Positions 27,101 to 38,419 of a DNA stretch of 64,000 nt are shown here, one piece after another (position 1 is the first letter of the stretch; every line of letters begins with the position of its first letter). This stretch comes from Huiozyma naganishii CBS 8797 (Eukaryota; Ascomycota; Saccharomycetes; Saccharomycetales; Saccharomycetaceae). Under the pieces are notes generated by a model. That model did not search any database and was not told the origin of the DNA. It was given only the letters and a program-made list of their open reading frames with translations. The DNA is taken from positions 496,001 to 560,000 of the forward strand of contig NC_035924.1 of NCBI RefSeq assembly GCF_000348985.1, given 5' to 3'. Both the position numbers and the translations under genes were made by a program.

Positions 27101-30100
27101 TTTTGGCAGTAGCGACAACAATTCTGTCAACGGTTTCAGCAGCCAAATCTTGGGGAGGAACGATCAGCGTAGCATCACCAGAGTGAACACCTGCATTCTC
27201 CACGTGTTCAGAGACCACGTGCATGACTAGTTCACCATTTCTGGCCACTGCGTCCATCTCAATTTCCTTCGCGTTCTCAATGTATTTCGTGATCACAACG
27301 GGGTAGTCACGAGAAACCTCTACAGCTTGCTTCAGGTAAGCTTCCAAGTCGTTCTTGGAGTATACAGTATTCATAGCCGCACCAGAAAGCACATACGAAG
27401 GACGAACCAAGACCGGGTAGCCAACTTTGTTGGCAAAGTCTTCGGCCTCATCCATGGATGTCAGTTCTTTCCATGCCGGCTGATCAACATCGATTTGGTC
27501 CAACATACGAGAAAACTTGAAACGGTTCTCAGCAGAGTCAATCATATCTGGAGATGTTCCGAGAATCTTAACGTTCTCACGATGCAAAGACATAGCGATA
27601 TTGTTTGAAGTTTGGCCACCCATGGAAACCACAACACCTTCAGATTGTTCAATTTCATAGATATCTAACACTCTTTCCAGACTGATTGTTTCGAAATACA
27701 ATCTATCAGCCTCATCGTAATCTGTAGATACAGTTTCAGGGTTGTAGTTGATCATGATAGTCTTATATTTGTTGGCCCGGAGAGTTCTGACAGCAGTAAC
27801 GGCACACCAATCAAACTCAACAGATGAACCAATACGGTAAACACCAGAACCCAAAACCATGACACCATGATCATTAAAGTCTAGATCGTTAGCCGATGCA
27901 CTGTAAGTCATGTACAAATAGTTGGTATGAGCGGGAAACTCAGCGGCGACTGTGTCAATTTGTTTGACAAATGGTGTAATACCCATCTCTTTTCTTAGAC
28001 GACGAATAGCAACTTCATTGGAGTTTAAGAACTTTGCAATTTGTCTATCATCGAAACCACGCTGTTTTGCCTCCCTCATGACATCAGAAGATAATTCTTC
28101 GATGGCTCCGATATCAGCAACTTTTTTGGCGAAGGCAGTCAAATTGTACAATTTGTTTAAAAACCATTTATCAATATGCGTCATTTCCCAAACCTTTTCG
28201 ACAGAATAACCCAATTTACGGAAAGCATTAGCAATAGCGAATACTCTCAAATCGGAAGGGTTGTTCAATTCTGCATCAATGTCAATATCTAGTTCGGTTT
28301 CGTTGAAACCTAAGTTAGAGTATTCGGTGGATCTGATAGCCTTCTGAATTGCTTCTTCAAACGTTCTGCCTATACTCATCACTTCACCAACAGACTTCAT
28401 GGATGATGACAATAAGGTGGAAACTCTGCTGAACTTTTTCAAATCCCATCTTGGCATCTTGACAACACAATAATCTAAAGATGGCTCAAAACAAGCACAT
28501 GTAGACTGGGTGATGGAGTTCTTGACCTTGTCCAATGGAATATTCAAACCTAATTTTGCAGCTGTGTAAGCCAAGGGATAGCCAGTGGCCTTCGAAGCCA
28601 AAGCAGAGGACCGAGACAGACGAGCGTTAACTTCGATAATGCAATACTCTTTGGAAAATGGATTCAATGCGTATTGGATGTTACATTCACCAACGACGCC
28701 CAAGTGTCTGATGACATTCACTGCGGTTGTTCTTAGCATGTTGTAGTCTTCATCAGATAAAGTTTGAGATGGGGCAACGACGATGGAATCACCAGTATGG
28801 ATACCCAAAGGATCAAAATTTTCCATGTTACAGACGGTGATACAGTTGTCAAAGGCGTCCCGAACAACTTCATACTCAACTTCCTTCCACCCCTTCATGG
28901 ATCTTTCAACCAAAACCTGTGGCGAAGACGCGAATGCAATGTTACATAGATCGATCAATTCTTGTCTATTGTTGGCAAACCCAGAACCAAGACCACCTAG
29001 CGCATATGCAGCACGCACAATGACTGGAAACCCGATTTCTTCAACAGCTTCTAGGGCTTCCTCCAAAGAGTTAGCCGCACGAGACTTGGCGCATTTTTCA
29101 TTAATTTCGTCGATTGCATTAGAAAATAATTCACGATCCTCGGTGGTAATAATCGTCTCGATTGGCGTACCTAGAACCTTTACGCCGAGAGATTCAAACT
29201 CGTCTTTCATCGCAATACCAACTGACAAAGCAGTTTGACCACCGAACGTGACATAAATTGCATCAGGACGTTCATGCAAGATGACCTTTCTGACAAATTC
29301 AGGGGTGACGGGCAGGAAGTAAACCTTGTCGGCAAGACCCTTAGAAGTTTGGATGGTAGCAATGTTTGGATTGATCAAAATTGTGTAGATACCTTCCTCC
29401 TTTAAAGCCTTTATAGCTTGAGAACCGGAGTAGTCAAATTCACCGGCTTGACCAATGGACAGACCACCGGAACCCAGAACCAACACCTTTTTGGACTCAA
29501 CAAGTGGGTGGGCAGCAAGGTTGTCAGCAATCTTACCCCCTGGGAAGTCCACAGGTTTGTAGGCACCAGTTTCCTTGAACTCTTTAACAGATTGAATGAA
29601 AACATCGAACAGGAACTCGGTGTCTCTTGGCCCTGGCGTAGATTCAGGATGGAATTGAACGGAAAAGAATGGAAGTTCAGAGTGATATATACCTTCATTA
29701 GAGTTGTCGTTGGCATTCGTGAACAATGGCTTCCAGCCATTGGACAGAGTGTCGACGTCGACAGCAAACCCATGGTTCTGAGAAGTGATGTAACAACGAC
29801 CACTGATAGTAGACGTACAGGGGATGTTATGACCACGGTTACCAAACTGTAATTTTAAGGTTTCCGCCCCCGTAGCTCTGGCCATAAGTTGGTGACCAAG
29901 ACAGATACCGAAAATAGGTGTCTTCTTAGATTCAATTACAGAAGATAATCTCTTCACCAGATCATTTAAGATCGCTGGATCACCTGGACCGTTCGAGATA
30001 AATAAACCATCATATTGTTCTTCGGTAAAATCGTAATCCCATGGAACGACTAGAAGTTCTACACCTCTCTTGACAAAACAACGGATTTGGTTATACTTCA

Positions 30101-30803
30101 TACCAACATCAATTGCCAATATTCTCAAGGTTTTCCCATCTGGCCCTTTTTGCAACTTCACATATTCATTGTCAGTTGGAGGCAAATATAACTTTGGTTC
30201 CTTCGTGGATACCTTGGCAATCAGATTTTCGACGTTTGGGTCAACCCATTCAGGGATGTCAAAGTGTGACATCCAGTTGGCTTGAGTAGCTTCAAAAGAG
30301 TCTGTTCCCGGACTTTGCAAAGCAAGCCTACCTAACATTGAACCCGAGTCTCTCAAATGTTTGGTCAAGTTCCTAGTATCAATACCGTAAACGGCTGGAA
30401 TCCCTTCTTTTTTCAACCACTGCGACAAGGAAGACTTAGCTAGGAAATGAGAGTATTTTTCGGTGTAGTGGGCAATAACTAAACCAGCTACGTGGATTCT
30501 ATTGCTTTCGAAATAGCGAGGTAATTGCTCAACAATTTCATCTTCCAGAGAAAAATCGGGTACACCATAGTTGCCAACCAACGGATAGGTGATGACCAAG
30601 ATTTGCCCTTCGTAAGATGGATCTGTTATTGATTCAGGATAGCCAACCATACCAGTTTGGAAGACCAGTTCACCAGCGGTAGATTTTTCAGCACCAAATG
30701 AATAACCCTGTAAAGCAGTCCCATCTTGCAGTTCTAGGGTTACTAACCTATCACCGGTAGATTCAATTGGGAAAGAGACAGGAGCAGTTGGAATTATGGA
30801 CAT
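24165..30803 (-). CDS. URA2: Ura2, carbamoyl-phosphate synthetase/aspartate transcarbamylase
   Basis: 2212 residues (2214 in S. cerevisiae). It catalyses the first two steps of pyrimidine synthesis and is feedback-inhibited by UTP. Domains in order: glutaminase (1-400, with FGICLGHQ nucleophile Cys near 300 and QFHPE near 383); two ATP-grasp synthetase halves (430-1480, e.g. [37 protein letters not shown]); a dihydroorotase-like domain (1490-1830); and aspartate transcarbamylase (1906-2212, with [42 protein letters not shown]). The dihydroorotase-like domain reads [11 protein letters not shown] where active enzymes have a metal-binding HxH, so it is inactive, as in other fungi. Start ATG 30803; no frameshift across 6.6 kb. 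Confidence 0.99.
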   Translation of the reverse strand: MSIIPTAPVSFPIESTGDRLVTLELQDGTALQGYSFGAEKSTAGELVFQTGMVGYPESITDPSYEGQILVITYPLVGNYGVPDFSLEDEIVEQLPRYFESNRIHVAGLVIAHYTEKYSHFLAKSSLSQWLKKEGIPAVYGIDTRNLTKHLRDSGSMLGRLALQSPGTDSFEATQANWMSHFDIPEWVDPNVENLIAKVSTKEPKLYLPPTDNEYVKLQKGPDGKTLRILAIDVGMKYNQIRCFVKRGVELLVVPWDYDFTEEQYDGLFISNGPGDPAILNDLVKRLSSVIESKKTPIFGICLGHQLMARATGAETLKLQFGNRGHNIPCTSTISGRCYITSQNHGFAVDVDTLSNGWKPLFTNANDNSNEGIYHSELPFFSVQFHPESTPGPRDTEFLFDVFIQSVKEFKETGAYKPVDFPGGKIADNLAAHPLVESKKVLVLGSGGLSIGQAGEFDYSGSQAIKALKEEGIYTILINPNIATIQTSKGLADKVYFLPVTPEFVRKVILHERPDAIYVTFGGQTALSVGIAMKDEFESLGVKVLGTPIETIITTEDRELFSNAIDEINEKCAKSRAANSLEEALEAVEEIGFPVIVRAAYALGGLGSGFANNRQELIDLCNIAFASSPQVLVERSMKGWKEVEYEVVRDAFDNCITVCNMENFDPLGIHTGDSIVVAPSQTLSDEDYNMLRTTAVNVIRHLGVVGECNIQYALNPFSKEYCIIEVNARLSRSSALASKATGYPLAYTAAKLGLNIPLDKVKNSITQSTCACFEPSLDYCVVKMPRWDLKKFSRVSTLLSSSMKSVGEVMSIGRTFEEAIQKAIRSTEYSNLGFNETELDIDIDAELNNPSDLRVFAIANAFRKLGYSVEKVWEMTHIDKWFLNKLYNLTAFAKKVADIGAIEELSSDVMREAKQRGFDDRQIAKFLNSNEVAIRRLRKEMGITPFVKQIDTVAAEFPAHTNYLYMTYSASANDLDFNDHGVMVLGSGVYRIGSSVEFDWCAVTAVRTLRANKYKTIMINYNPETVSTDYDEADRLYFETISLERVLDIYEIEQSEGVVVSMGGQTSNNIAMSLHRENVKILGTSPDMIDSAENRFKFSRMLDQIDVDQPAWKELTSMDEAEDFANKVGYPVLVRPSYVLSGAAMNTVYSKNDLEAYLKQAVEVSRDYPVVITKYIENAKEIEMDAVARNGELVMHVVSEHVENAGVHSGDATLIVPPQDLAAETVDRIVVATAKIGKALKITGPYNIQFIAKDNEIKVIECNVRASRSFPFISKVVGVNLIELATKAIMGIPFDPYPVEKLPDDYVAVKVPQFSFPRLAGADPVLGVEMASTGEVATFGHSKYEAYLKSLLATGFKLPKKNILLSVGSFKEKQELLPSIEKLHNMGYKLFATAGTADFISEHNMPVQYLEVLNKGDDEKSEYSLTQHLANNNIDLYINLPSANRFRRPASYVSKGYQTRRMAVDYSVPLVTNVKCAKLLVEALSRHFTLDVSERDAQTSHRTVTIPGLIDVATYVPNSSNLTKGPEELNEISRLYLESGFTFNQIIPRSISGPTIRDVVSLKAAKVSCEDSSYTNYSFAVAGTPNNINVVGATAEQVSALFLPHRELKNKITAVAKLLKTWPNSKQVIAEAKTSDLASVLLLASLQDRPIHITGVANMDDLSLIMTVKEKDPRVTCDVNVYSMFITEEQYPEGVFLPTEKDQEFFWENLESIDCFSIGMLPTSLATITGNKVDVGLGIKDALPLLLSAVEEGKLTIQDIITRLHDNPVKIFNIPEQDALVEIDLDYQVNHTKRWSPYTKGFLAGGIERVVINNETCVLSGELIALKPAGTAVITEPVAETPAEAPTPLATKRFSVSGERPKIFESVEMAEDAIVEPSLEQRLMSSKPPRELTAPTALQNLIRGNNPFKGRHILSIKQFTRSDFHALFAVAQELQAAVAREGVLDLMKGHVLTTIFYEPSTRTCSSFIAAMERLGGRVVNINPNVSSVKKGETLQDTIRTLASYADAIVLRHPDEMSVHIAAKYSPIPILNAGNGSREHPTQAFLDLFTIREEIGTVNGITVTFMGDLKHGRTVHSLCRLLKHYQVRINLVSPKELRLPDLLRQELLDAGMLGVESVDLSPEIISKSDVLYCTRVQEERFVNKKDYERLKDAYIVDNRILAYAKEHMAIMHPLPRVNEIKEEVDYDHRAAYFRQMKYGLYVRMALLAMVLGVE

Positions 30804-31969
30804 TTTTTTGGGAGTGATATTTTTTTTGATAGAAATGTATGTGAGATATTAGGAATCAGGCTTTGATATAATTGAGGAGGGATATCAAATAATTATTCCA
30901 AAAGCAAAGCGAGGATAGATAACTGGAACCGAGAAAAGAGGGAAATATATGCAAAGCTGTACGAAATTGAAAGAGCGGTTGTTAGTAAAGAAAAGAGCAA
31001 TATGTGATTAGGTTCGCCAACTGAGAGCTGCCTGTTTTCTATCGAGGAGTCCCCATATCTGAATTATGATGACTTTAGAAAAATCTTAAATTTTCCTTTT
31101 TTATCTAATCCTTGAAATAAAAGAAAAAAATACAATTTTGCAAACTCCCATTTGATAATCTTCAGGCCAATTGTACGTAATCAGGTGATGGCCGCAAATT
31201 AATTGAAGATATATTCATTATATTGGCAAACCCTAAAATGATTTAGACGTTCGACGTTATCGAAGACATACTGAGGTCTAATTGCTCTCGACTGAAGAGA
31301 AATTTAGGATGATTCTGGCCGGTCGCAGTAGCTCTGACTCTTCCGCTTTAGTGAGAGGTAAGAACAAATTCAAGAAAAAAGTAGGGAGAAATACAGAATA
31401 CAGACAAGTAAATTATATGGGCGAAAACATTTTAGACACAAAAACAAGTTAAGTAAACATACTATGTTTTCTTTTACAATTTGAAAGAGGAATTGAAAAA
31501 ATCATGGAATGAACATCGGAAGTTTTTGGGATTCCCAATGAGTATTTATATTTTTTTTTTGTCAAAATCTTCAGATGCAAATTTTCAGAGAAAGAGTCAA
31601 ATTGAACGGAAAATTGATCACGAAAAAAAAAAGTTTCTTTTTACTGTTTTTTTCATTGTTACCGACGGATTTGTCCCGGTACAGAAATTATTGTCCAGAC
31701 ATTGTTTATTAAAATGGAAATATTTTAAATTTTGTCTCATTGCAAAACGTCAGGACATTTACCTTTTAAAACTTCAATGTTTGTACTTTGTATTTGTCTG
31801 GACTGATATGCCCAAAGGAAACATTTCATACGGTGGGATATCTATACATGCTTGTATCAGGCGAGTATCAAATAACAGTAATTTGAATAATGAAAAGGTA
31901 AATGACTATATATTCTCCCATGAAGGGAGTAGATGAGACGATACCAAGATGGTCGTCGAAATATTGAAA
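30804..31969. promoter_or_regulatory. URA2/TRK1 tandem spacer
   Basis: A 1.17-kb AT-rich region containing the URA2 promoter and the TRK1 3' UTR. A plus-strand frame is open from about 31457 to 31936, with its first ATG at 31538 (about 132 codons). Its translation is Phe/Lys/Ile-rich without a recognisable domain, so I do not call a gene. No tRNA or snoRNA is seen. Confidence 0.4.
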
Positions 31970-34900
31970 TTACATTGTCTGGTGCTCCATCCTTCGCCTA
32001 TTCTGATTAGTCATTTCAAACTCATCTGAAGGTCCTATGTGGGACGGAATGTGTCCGTGAGTGTTGAATCTCTCTAGTTTTTTTCTAAAAACCCCTGTTG
32101 AGTGCTTCACGTATTCTGTTACTGGATCAATTGTTTCTGCCCTGCCATGATTTTTTCTTAGTTTAAGATCCTCCATGTGGTCAATGTGTTCTAGTCTATC
32201 ACTAGGTAGAATGATGGCTCTATCCAAAGAGTACGGTAGACCTCTGCACCTCCCTCTTATCAACATTAAAATGATAACCAGTTTGGAGAGGGAGGTAAAC
32301 TGGGCTGAAAACGACTGGTTAGTTTCGGGGTAACCAAGGGATAGTCCAATCGTCCCATAAGCGCTCACAATCTCAAACAAAATTGAAAAGACGTTAAAGT
32401 TTGGTCGAGTCGTATCTTGAATCTTGGAATTCTCACAAAGGCATATCACAAACAGGCCAAGGAACAGAAACCACAAGTCAAAAGACAATTGCTTTCTCAA
32501 ATGGGCACCAATGAAGGATTTCGTTGATACGTGGTCCTTTTTTTCATCATCTTCCTCCAGGTTGTTCCGGTTTTTTCTCTTCTTGGATTTCTTTGTTTTT
32601 GTTTCGGTATCGCTGCTGTCAACGTCCTCGTCCTCGTCATCATGTTCTTCTATCTTTCCATACATCCCCAAGGATCGTTCTTCGTAGACGTTCGTTCTTC
32701 TTATGGAGATTGCCACTGGGAGCACTGACACATACATCATCAGCATGTAAGAAACCTGGATAGCAGGATGCAATTTGCTTAAATCAACGATGCTGAACCC
32801 AGCCGTTCTTGTAGAAACGGCCTGAAAAAGCCCGTTCAACACTCTAAGACCTCTCGAGAGCGGCTTCAGTACAGCAGAGCCCATATCTAAAATTATGAAC
32901 AAAATCCAATCTGTAATGTTCAAAAACAGCAAAGTTAGAAGTAGCCACCATGTTGCAGCCTCTGGGAATAGTAGCGTGAAACAACGGCGTGGATGATCTA
33001 GAAGAAAACCTAAACTTTCTTTTGTCTGAGAAAGTTCCGGCGCTGTCTTGAACATCACCCAGATGATGCACCGTAGTAAAATAGGAAACCCTGTATTGCC
33101 TATAATAATGAACCACATCATTACTATTTGGGGATATATTGCCTTGTTGAACGAAGTCATTGAGTCCGGGGTAACAGTGAGTCCCAGGTCACTAAAAGCG
33201 CTCATTGATGTGAAAAATCCCCACCATGCTGGAGAAACACCGTCTGACCTCACAATGTGAATGTAGTATTTCTTTACACAGATCCATGGAACCATCATAA
33301 CAAACGCCATCACATGGAAACCAAAGTAATAGCACAATAATATTTTGCAAAGAAGTTTGATCGCTCTATACTCAACGCCACCCAGTTCGTCTCTTTGTGA
33401 TTTTGATAAACCCACAAAAGTAGAGTTACGCCCAATCGTCGGTTGCCAGGACAAATAGTTTGTACTCATGGTTCTGTTCAATGGTAGATTTAAATTGTTT
33501 TGGTCGAAGTTGTACTCAAAATGATTGCCGTGTTGGGCTTGGTCCTCAGTATCGATATAGTTGTAGTAGTCGGTACCTCGTTCGCTGTCCAGAACAGAAC
33601 CATAGCTATCATCAGAAGATAAGTTCCCAGCATCGCCGTTGTTTGGTTTATTTTTGTGAAAATCATTGGAAAGATGGTGGTTACGGCGAGGTCTAGGGAA
33701 ATTCGAATGCGAGCCGCTGGTGAGTGTTTTTTCCAATGTTCGGCTGGCTTTGCCAAGCTTTCCGGTTTTTCTGTGTTTGGCTTTCCAGTTTTTATAGATC
33801 ATCTTTTGAAAGTCAGGGGTCTGTGACAGCCTGTTAAGTTCCTCTGGAGAAATATCGTAGGGTATGTCTTCATCAGTCTCATCATCAGCAAAATATTCCT
33901 CCATGTCATTATTTCCCTTGTTTTCTAGTATCTCCGCCCGTGGTCGGGGGTCGGTACTTGGGGCGCTAAAATTATCAGGGTAATCGTCTTTATCTGTGGT
34001 TGCCCTTGATAATCTTCCTTGCAATTGCTCTCTTAGTCTCTTACCCTTCTTCAGTTGTTTCAACAGCAATCTCTTAGCAGGCCTTTTCTTGGTATGATAA
34101 TAAGGGTTCCTCGCTTTTTTGGCTCCCTGTATCTGATACCGTCTCTTGGGACGAGCAGTGATGTTGAACTGAATCGACTGCCCCTCCTTAGGGCGAACCG
34201 AGGAGTCTTCCAACTTACCTCGGTTCCGCTGGTTAACTGTTACTCCTCGTTGTCTCCTCGTTTCATCATCGTTACTAAAGGAAATATGCTGAGTGTTGTC
34301 AGGATACTCCAAGGGTCCTGTTTCTAATGGTGTGTTAGCATCGGTCTGCGAACCACTGGAAAGGCTATCGTCTAAACTTTCGGCCTCATCGTCACTAATT
34401 TCATCATTACCATCGTCCCCAGTATTATCATCATCATAGTCTGAGCCCCTGTAATCCCTTACGTTTTCGCTTGATATATTAGAGTCAGAAACAGAGTGGT
34501 TATTGATAGAACGATTTGAAAAGTTTACGTCTGAGCCCGGTTCAAAAAGTTCTAATTCTTGGCTGCTGATTGCACTGGCATTGGGTGGTTCCACTTCATC
34601 ATCAACGGTGTGATTCATATCATCGCTATCAGTGTATATACTGTTGGAGTCTTGCCCCCCCACATGAGTCTCGCCCAAGGTTGGTCTGTCTTCTTGTGAA
34701 TTGATACCTGAACTCAAGGATTTTGGCCGCAATATTTGGGATGTCTCTTCTGTGGAGCTTTCGTCACCCTCATCTACGGATTGGATGTCCTGAAGAAGGG
34801 GTTTATGTTTTGGTCGCTGTATATCCGATGCAACGTTACGGCCCTTGATTACAAGGGCAGGACCTTCCCCTTCTTCGTTTTGGTCCTGATGCTGTCCTCT

Positions 34901-35743
34901 GAACATCATGATCGACCTATACATATCCACAGGAGTAATATCGGTGGAATTTCTTCTGCTGGCAAAGCGTTCGCCCGCGTGGTTAGTCGACGACGACGAC
35001 GTTTCTGTATAATGAGTACCATCTCCCGTTGATGACCCCGAACTGTTATCTATCTTCATTCGGTCTGGTAAGTTCGTATCTTGAGACTCCTCTGAGTGAA
35101 ACGACTGTTCGTCCCTATTCACCTTCCTACCACTGAACAGCTTCTCTTGAAAGTCGGGATCCGCCGCATTGGGCCCTTGCACCGCGTTCGACCGTTGTGT
35201 TTGGACACTACTGTAAGTTCTCGCGTTGAATGTGTGTGTCGCCTGGTGGCTCCTCTTGGTCATCTCTCGCTGTAAAATTGTTCTCGTTCTCCTCATCTTG
35301 AAGTTTCTCTTGGACCGGTCCTTTATACCGTCAAAGTATCTTTCAAACCAATAAAGTCTGACAAAAGCTAGACAGCCGTGTATTGCGATGGGTGTTGAAA
35401 TGCAACACAACAGGTATATGATGAGCTGTTGATAAAGGGTTAAATCATTGACGTTCACGGTGTTCAGTCCGCCTTGAGTAGTAGCACCACATGCTAGAAA
35501 TAAAATGTCGATGTAACGGAAGTTATGAACAGGGTACATTAAAATGGAACCTAATATTGTTAGTGATATGATATAGAAATAGTGAACTGCAATAAAGTTG
35601 GGAAGAAAGTATTTCTTGAAGGGCTTTATGTAATGACCACATGATGCAATGAAATCACGAAACTTGTGACCCACGGTTTTCTTATAGTTCTCAACAAACC
35701 ATGATGATGTCGACACCGACGTTGAAGTCCTACCAAAAGCCAT
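31970..35743 (-). CDS. TRK1: High-affinity potassium transporter Trk1
   Basis: 1257 residues (1235 in S. cerevisiae Trk1), the plasma-membrane K+ uptake system. It has four membrane-pore-membrane units with selectivity loops ATTQGGLNTVN (about 88), SAFSDLGLTVT, STRTAGFSIVD and SAYGTIGLSLG, each carrying the filter Gly. Between the first and second units lies the family's very long cytosolic loop (about residues 140-800). It is rich in Ser, Asp, Glu and basic patches and probably disordered. A short charged Lys/Glu loop separates the later units (EEHDDEDEDVDSSDTE). It is the last gene with chromosome X synteny; the expected neighbour PBS2 is replaced by ECM11. Start ATG 35743. Confidence 0.96.
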   Translation of the reverse strand: MAFGRTSTSVSTSSWFVENYKKTVGHKFRDFIASCGHYIKPFKKYFLPNFIAVHYFYIISLTILGSILMYPVHNFRYIDILFLACGATTQGGLNTVNVNDLTLYQQLIIYLLCCISTPIAIHGCLAFVRLYWFERYFDGIKDRSKRNFKMRRTRTILQREMTKRSHQATHTFNARTYSSVQTQRSNAVQGPNAADPDFQEKLFSGRKVNRDEQSFHSEESQDTNLPDRMKIDNSSGSSTGDGTHYTETSSSSTNHAGERFASRRNSTDITPVDMYRSIMMFRGQHQDQNEEGEGPALVIKGRNVASDIQRPKHKPLLQDIQSVDEGDESSTEETSQILRPKSLSSGINSQEDRPTLGETHVGGQDSNSIYTDSDDMNHTVDDEVEPPNASAISSQELELFEPGSDVNFSNRSINNHSVSDSNISSENVRDYRGSDYDDDNTGDDGNDEISDDEAESLDDSLSSGSQTDANTPLETGPLEYPDNTQHISFSNDDETRRQRGVTVNQRNRGKLEDSSVRPKEGQSIQFNITARPKRRYQIQGAKKARNPYYHTKKRPAKRLLLKQLKKGKRLREQLQGRLSRATTDKDDYPDNFSAPSTDPRPRAEILENKGNNDMEEYFADDETDEDIPYDISPEELNRLSQTPDFQKMIYKNWKAKHRKTGKLGKASRTLEKTLTSGSHSNFPRPRRNHHLSNDFHKNKPNNGDAGNLSSDDSYGSVLDSERGTDYYNYIDTEDQAQHGNHFEYNFDQNNLNLPLNRTMSTNYLSWQPTIGRNSTFVGLSKSQRDELGGVEYRAIKLLCKILLCYYFGFHVMAFVMMVPWICVKKYYIHIVRSDGVSPAWWGFFTSMSAFSDLGLTVTPDSMTSFNKAIYPQIVMMWFIIIGNTGFPILLRCIIWVMFKTAPELSQTKESLGFLLDHPRRCFTLLFPEAATWWLLLTLLFLNITDWILFIILDMGSAVLKPLSRGLRVLNGLFQAVSTRTAGFSIVDLSKLHPAIQVSYMLMMYVSVLPVAISIRRTNVYEERSLGMYGKIEEHDDEDEDVDSSDTETKTKKSKKRKNRNNLEEDDEKKDHVSTKSFIGAHLRKQLSFDLWFLFLGLFVICLCENSKIQDTTRPNFNVFSILFEIVSAYGTIGLSLGYPETNQSFSAQFTSLSKLVIILMLIRGRCRGLPYSLDRAIILPSDRLEHIDHMEDLKLRKNHGRAETIDPVTEYVKHSTGVFRKKLERFNTHGHIPSHIGPSDEFEMTNQNRRRMEHQTM

Positions 35744-36539
35744 ACTCCAGTATAGACTAGTCCTAAAAGAACAGAAGTGGCAACTACCGTTATCAAAAAC
35801 GAAAGAAGTTCACTGAATGTTTATGGTTATCTGCGGTGTGGGAGTTTTCTTCAGTAGTAAAATATTGTGAAGCTCTGTGTAATATATTACGATATGGTGA
35901 ATTATGTTGGTGTAAATGAAAGAGTATAAAGTGTTTCGCACTGTCTGTAGCAAGCAGTAAGAAGATAAATTTGTCTACCTCATCATCATCACCAACCTCT
36001 TTAAATTTCTCGTAAATAACATGCAATTTCCTCGAGGTTTTTTTTTTCCGGATTTGGATTCAACGCTGGGACATTTCCGAGCTGGCGCTGTCCTATGGTG
36101 ATGATGCTCTGGGGGCAGCGCGTTTTGCCCTGGTATCTTTTCGAAGGTTCGTCATGCAATGAGCGCAGAGCGGGGTATGCTTACGTATAGCATTTCATAG
36201 CGGAGATAAACATTTTCTGAACGATTTCACGATTTTGCCGGGGAAGGTGTGGGGCCTGTCAGAAGGAAAAGATCGAAAAAGGTAGCTTTTTGTTCCAATG
36301 GGCAGGGTCAGTAAAATTAGCCAAGCTTCATAGTAACTTGCAATATGAAGACCCGTGAGTCGGTAGTGTTGCTGTGTATCTTTCTTGTACGGAACATGTT
36401 TAACAGTTGAACCTCTGTTGCGGACTAAAACAAAAGAAGAAAAAAAACGTAAACAGTAGCATTTTGGTTCAATTATCTTCAAGTAAGTAGGGATAAAAAA
36501 ACGTAACCCTGAAAGCAGTAAACCCCCCACACATCACGC
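35744..36539. promoter_or_regulatory. TRK1/ECM11 divergent region at a synteny breakpoint
   Basis: A 796-bp spacer joining two blocks that lie on different S. cerevisiae chromosomes. I see no LTR, tRNA or inverted repeat that would mark the joining event. A T-run at 36039-36048 ends in TTCCGGA. No meiotic URS1 or Ndt80 element is clear upstream of ECM11. Confidence 0.45.
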
Positions 36540-37421
36540 ATGCCCTTTGTTAACGTAGAACAGTCCCATGATTCTGATCGACAGAATATTGCGAGTGATG
36601 GCGGAGGTCGACCCACGCTAGAGCACCCTCCAAGTAAAAAGCATAAAAATCAAATTAACCGCCATAAAAATTCACCAGGTTCATTGAAGGAAATTTCAAG
36701 CAATAAACAAAGGGAATTTCCTGGGAAGTCCAATGACACGAAACTTGCTAACTTTGCCAATTTTTTCCTGTCACCTTCAAGTTTGACAAAAAAATTGGAG
36801 CCAGAATGCTCACAAACATTTATTAAGCATGAACCAACCGACACATCAAAGGCATGTTTGATACCAAGTATAACATGTTCCCCTACGACCAACCCCGCTG
36901 TAGAAAATCCGGTTTTGAACACTTCGACAGGTAATGAGGAAAAGCGGGTTTCAAAAAGTAAAAAGAGGGATCACAATCAAAAAATGTTCAAACGGACAGC
37001 CGAGGTCGCAGCAACTGGGCCCATTGTTGATGAGGTGGAATCCCTAGAAAAATCAGTAAATGATCCAGGGGTATTTAAAAAGATAGATCACAAGCTATAT
37101 GAAAGGGAGATAGCACTTGCACATGATGATAATACTCAATTATTTGAGGGGATCACCGATGAAAATGAACTGAAATTCTGTCATGAAAATGCTTCTTTTG
37201 GGTTGATCGATTGGATGGATCGGGGTGAAGAGCTAATAGAAGAAAACCGCACTTTAATGAAAAATCTTGTGCAGACAAGAATAGATCTGAGTCATAAGTT
37301 TTTGATTTTGAGTGAAGTAATTAATGCAAGAGCCGAAGCTTTGGAAATGCAAGGAGAGCGTATTGACGGCAAACTGAAGCAAATAAAAGACATCGCGAAT
37401 AATATTCTTAACGTTATTTGA
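36540..37421 (+). CDS. ECM11: Ecm11, meiotic synaptonemal-complex protein
   Basis: 293 residues (302 in S. cerevisiae Ecm11), placed immediately before RPS17 as in YDR446W-YDR447C. Ecm11 works with Gmc2 in the central element of the synaptonemal complex and is SUMO-modified. The N-terminal 190 residues are disordered and basic. One good SUMO consensus is visible, I-K-H-E at 95-98, near the position of a known secondary site. No consensus is seen around residue 5. The C-terminal 85 residues form a predicted coiled coil (WMDRGEELIEENRTLMKNL through KQIKDIANNILNVI), the expected Gmc2-binding region. Sequence similarity outside the coiled coil is low, so the call leans on position and architecture. 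Confidence 0.78.
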   Translation: MPFVNVEQSHDSDRQNIASDGGGRPTLEHPPSKKHKNQINRHKNSPGSLKEISSNKQREFPGKSNDTKLANFANFFLSPSSLTKKLEPECSQTFIKHEPTDTSKACLIPSITCSPTTNPAVENPVLNTSTGNEEKRVSKSKKRDHNQKMFKRTAEVAATGPIVDEVESLEKSVNDPGVFKKIDHKLYEREIALAHDDNTQLFEGITDENELKFCHENASFGLIDWMDRGEELIEENRTLMKNLVQTRIDLSHKFLILSEVINARAEALEMQGERIDGKLKQIKDIANNILNVI

Positions 37422-37695
37422 GATGAACGTGCGACTGTGTTGGTGTGTTTGCTGACTGCATTAGGTAGCTTAAATATTTGATTTTTATACTTCGGCGGGG
37501 GAAAACTTAAAGATATCAAGCAAAATTATACGCTTTAATTGATTTTATTTTAATATGGTTTAGTTAATGGAAAGTTTTGTATATATTCTTGTAACAATTA
37601 AATAATTCTACAAAGACGGATGTTGGAAAGTAAAGAGTCGATAAAACTGTTTTCTTCTATAGAGAAACATAAGTGGAAAAAATCGGAAACACTCT

Positions 37696-38419
37696 TTAGA
37701 TTCTCTTTCTGAATCGTCTGTCTCTTTGGGCAGAAACGTTGATAACAGACAAAGGCAAGCTCAAACCTAGAGATTTGACCAAGTCAGCAGTTTGGTTGTC
37801 AACGTTCAAAACACCCTTGTGGTGGGACAAGTCCAAAGCAGAAACTTCTGGAACGTATTGGTCCTTTCTCTCTCTTTCTTCTTCTTGTAGCTTGAAAGAG
37901 ATACCTCTAACTGGACCCTTTTGAATTCTCTTCATCAAGTGGGTGGTGTAACCAGCAATCTTGTTTCTCAATCTCTTGGATTGGATAGTGGCAATTTCGT
38001 CACATAGTCTCTTGTTGGTTTGGAAATCCAAAGTCAACTTTGGGTAGTAACGTTCAATTAGGGCCTTGGAGGCACGCTTGACTGTCTTTGTTCTAACTCT
38101 ACCCTGTTTTCAATTTCAAATTGCACATATAATTGCAAATAATTGTATGTTAGTATCAATGTTTCGTTAATTTATCTTAATAACAAACTGTTCCGGTCCA
38201 AATGACAAATTTATTGGAGAAGTGATAAGTATATTAACTGAATCTCGAAGTCCATAATTACCAAATAGATATTCGCAGCTCCGTGCTGCTCTTAGATAAT
38301 CGGATTAACTCTCATCAGAATACGTCACTTCTCTCCAATCATATAATCATCAATCTGGTCTCTCTGGACACAGGATCCATAGTCGGTGTCTGCACACAAA
38401 AAATCATTCAACATACCAT
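37696..38419 (-). CDS. RPS17: Ribosomal protein eS17 (Rps17), spliced
   Basis: A small-subunit ribosomal protein. Exon 1 is just the ATG (38417-38419). Exon 2 is 37696-38103, starting [20 protein letters not shown] and ending RRFRKRI. The product is 136 residues, the same as S. cerevisiae. Intron signals: GTATGT at 38416-38411, TACTAAC at 38155-38149, ACAG acceptor. The intron directly after the start codon is the conserved yeast position. It lies between ECM11 and ADA2 as RPS17B does. A Rap1-type site lies upstream at 38811-38824. Confidence 0.98.
38104..38416 (-). other. RPS17 spliceosomal intron
   Basis: 313 nt separating the start codon from the rest of the gene. Donor GTATGT, branch point TACTAAC at 38155-38149 and acceptor CAG are canonical. 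No nested RNA gene is recognised. Confidence 0.94.
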
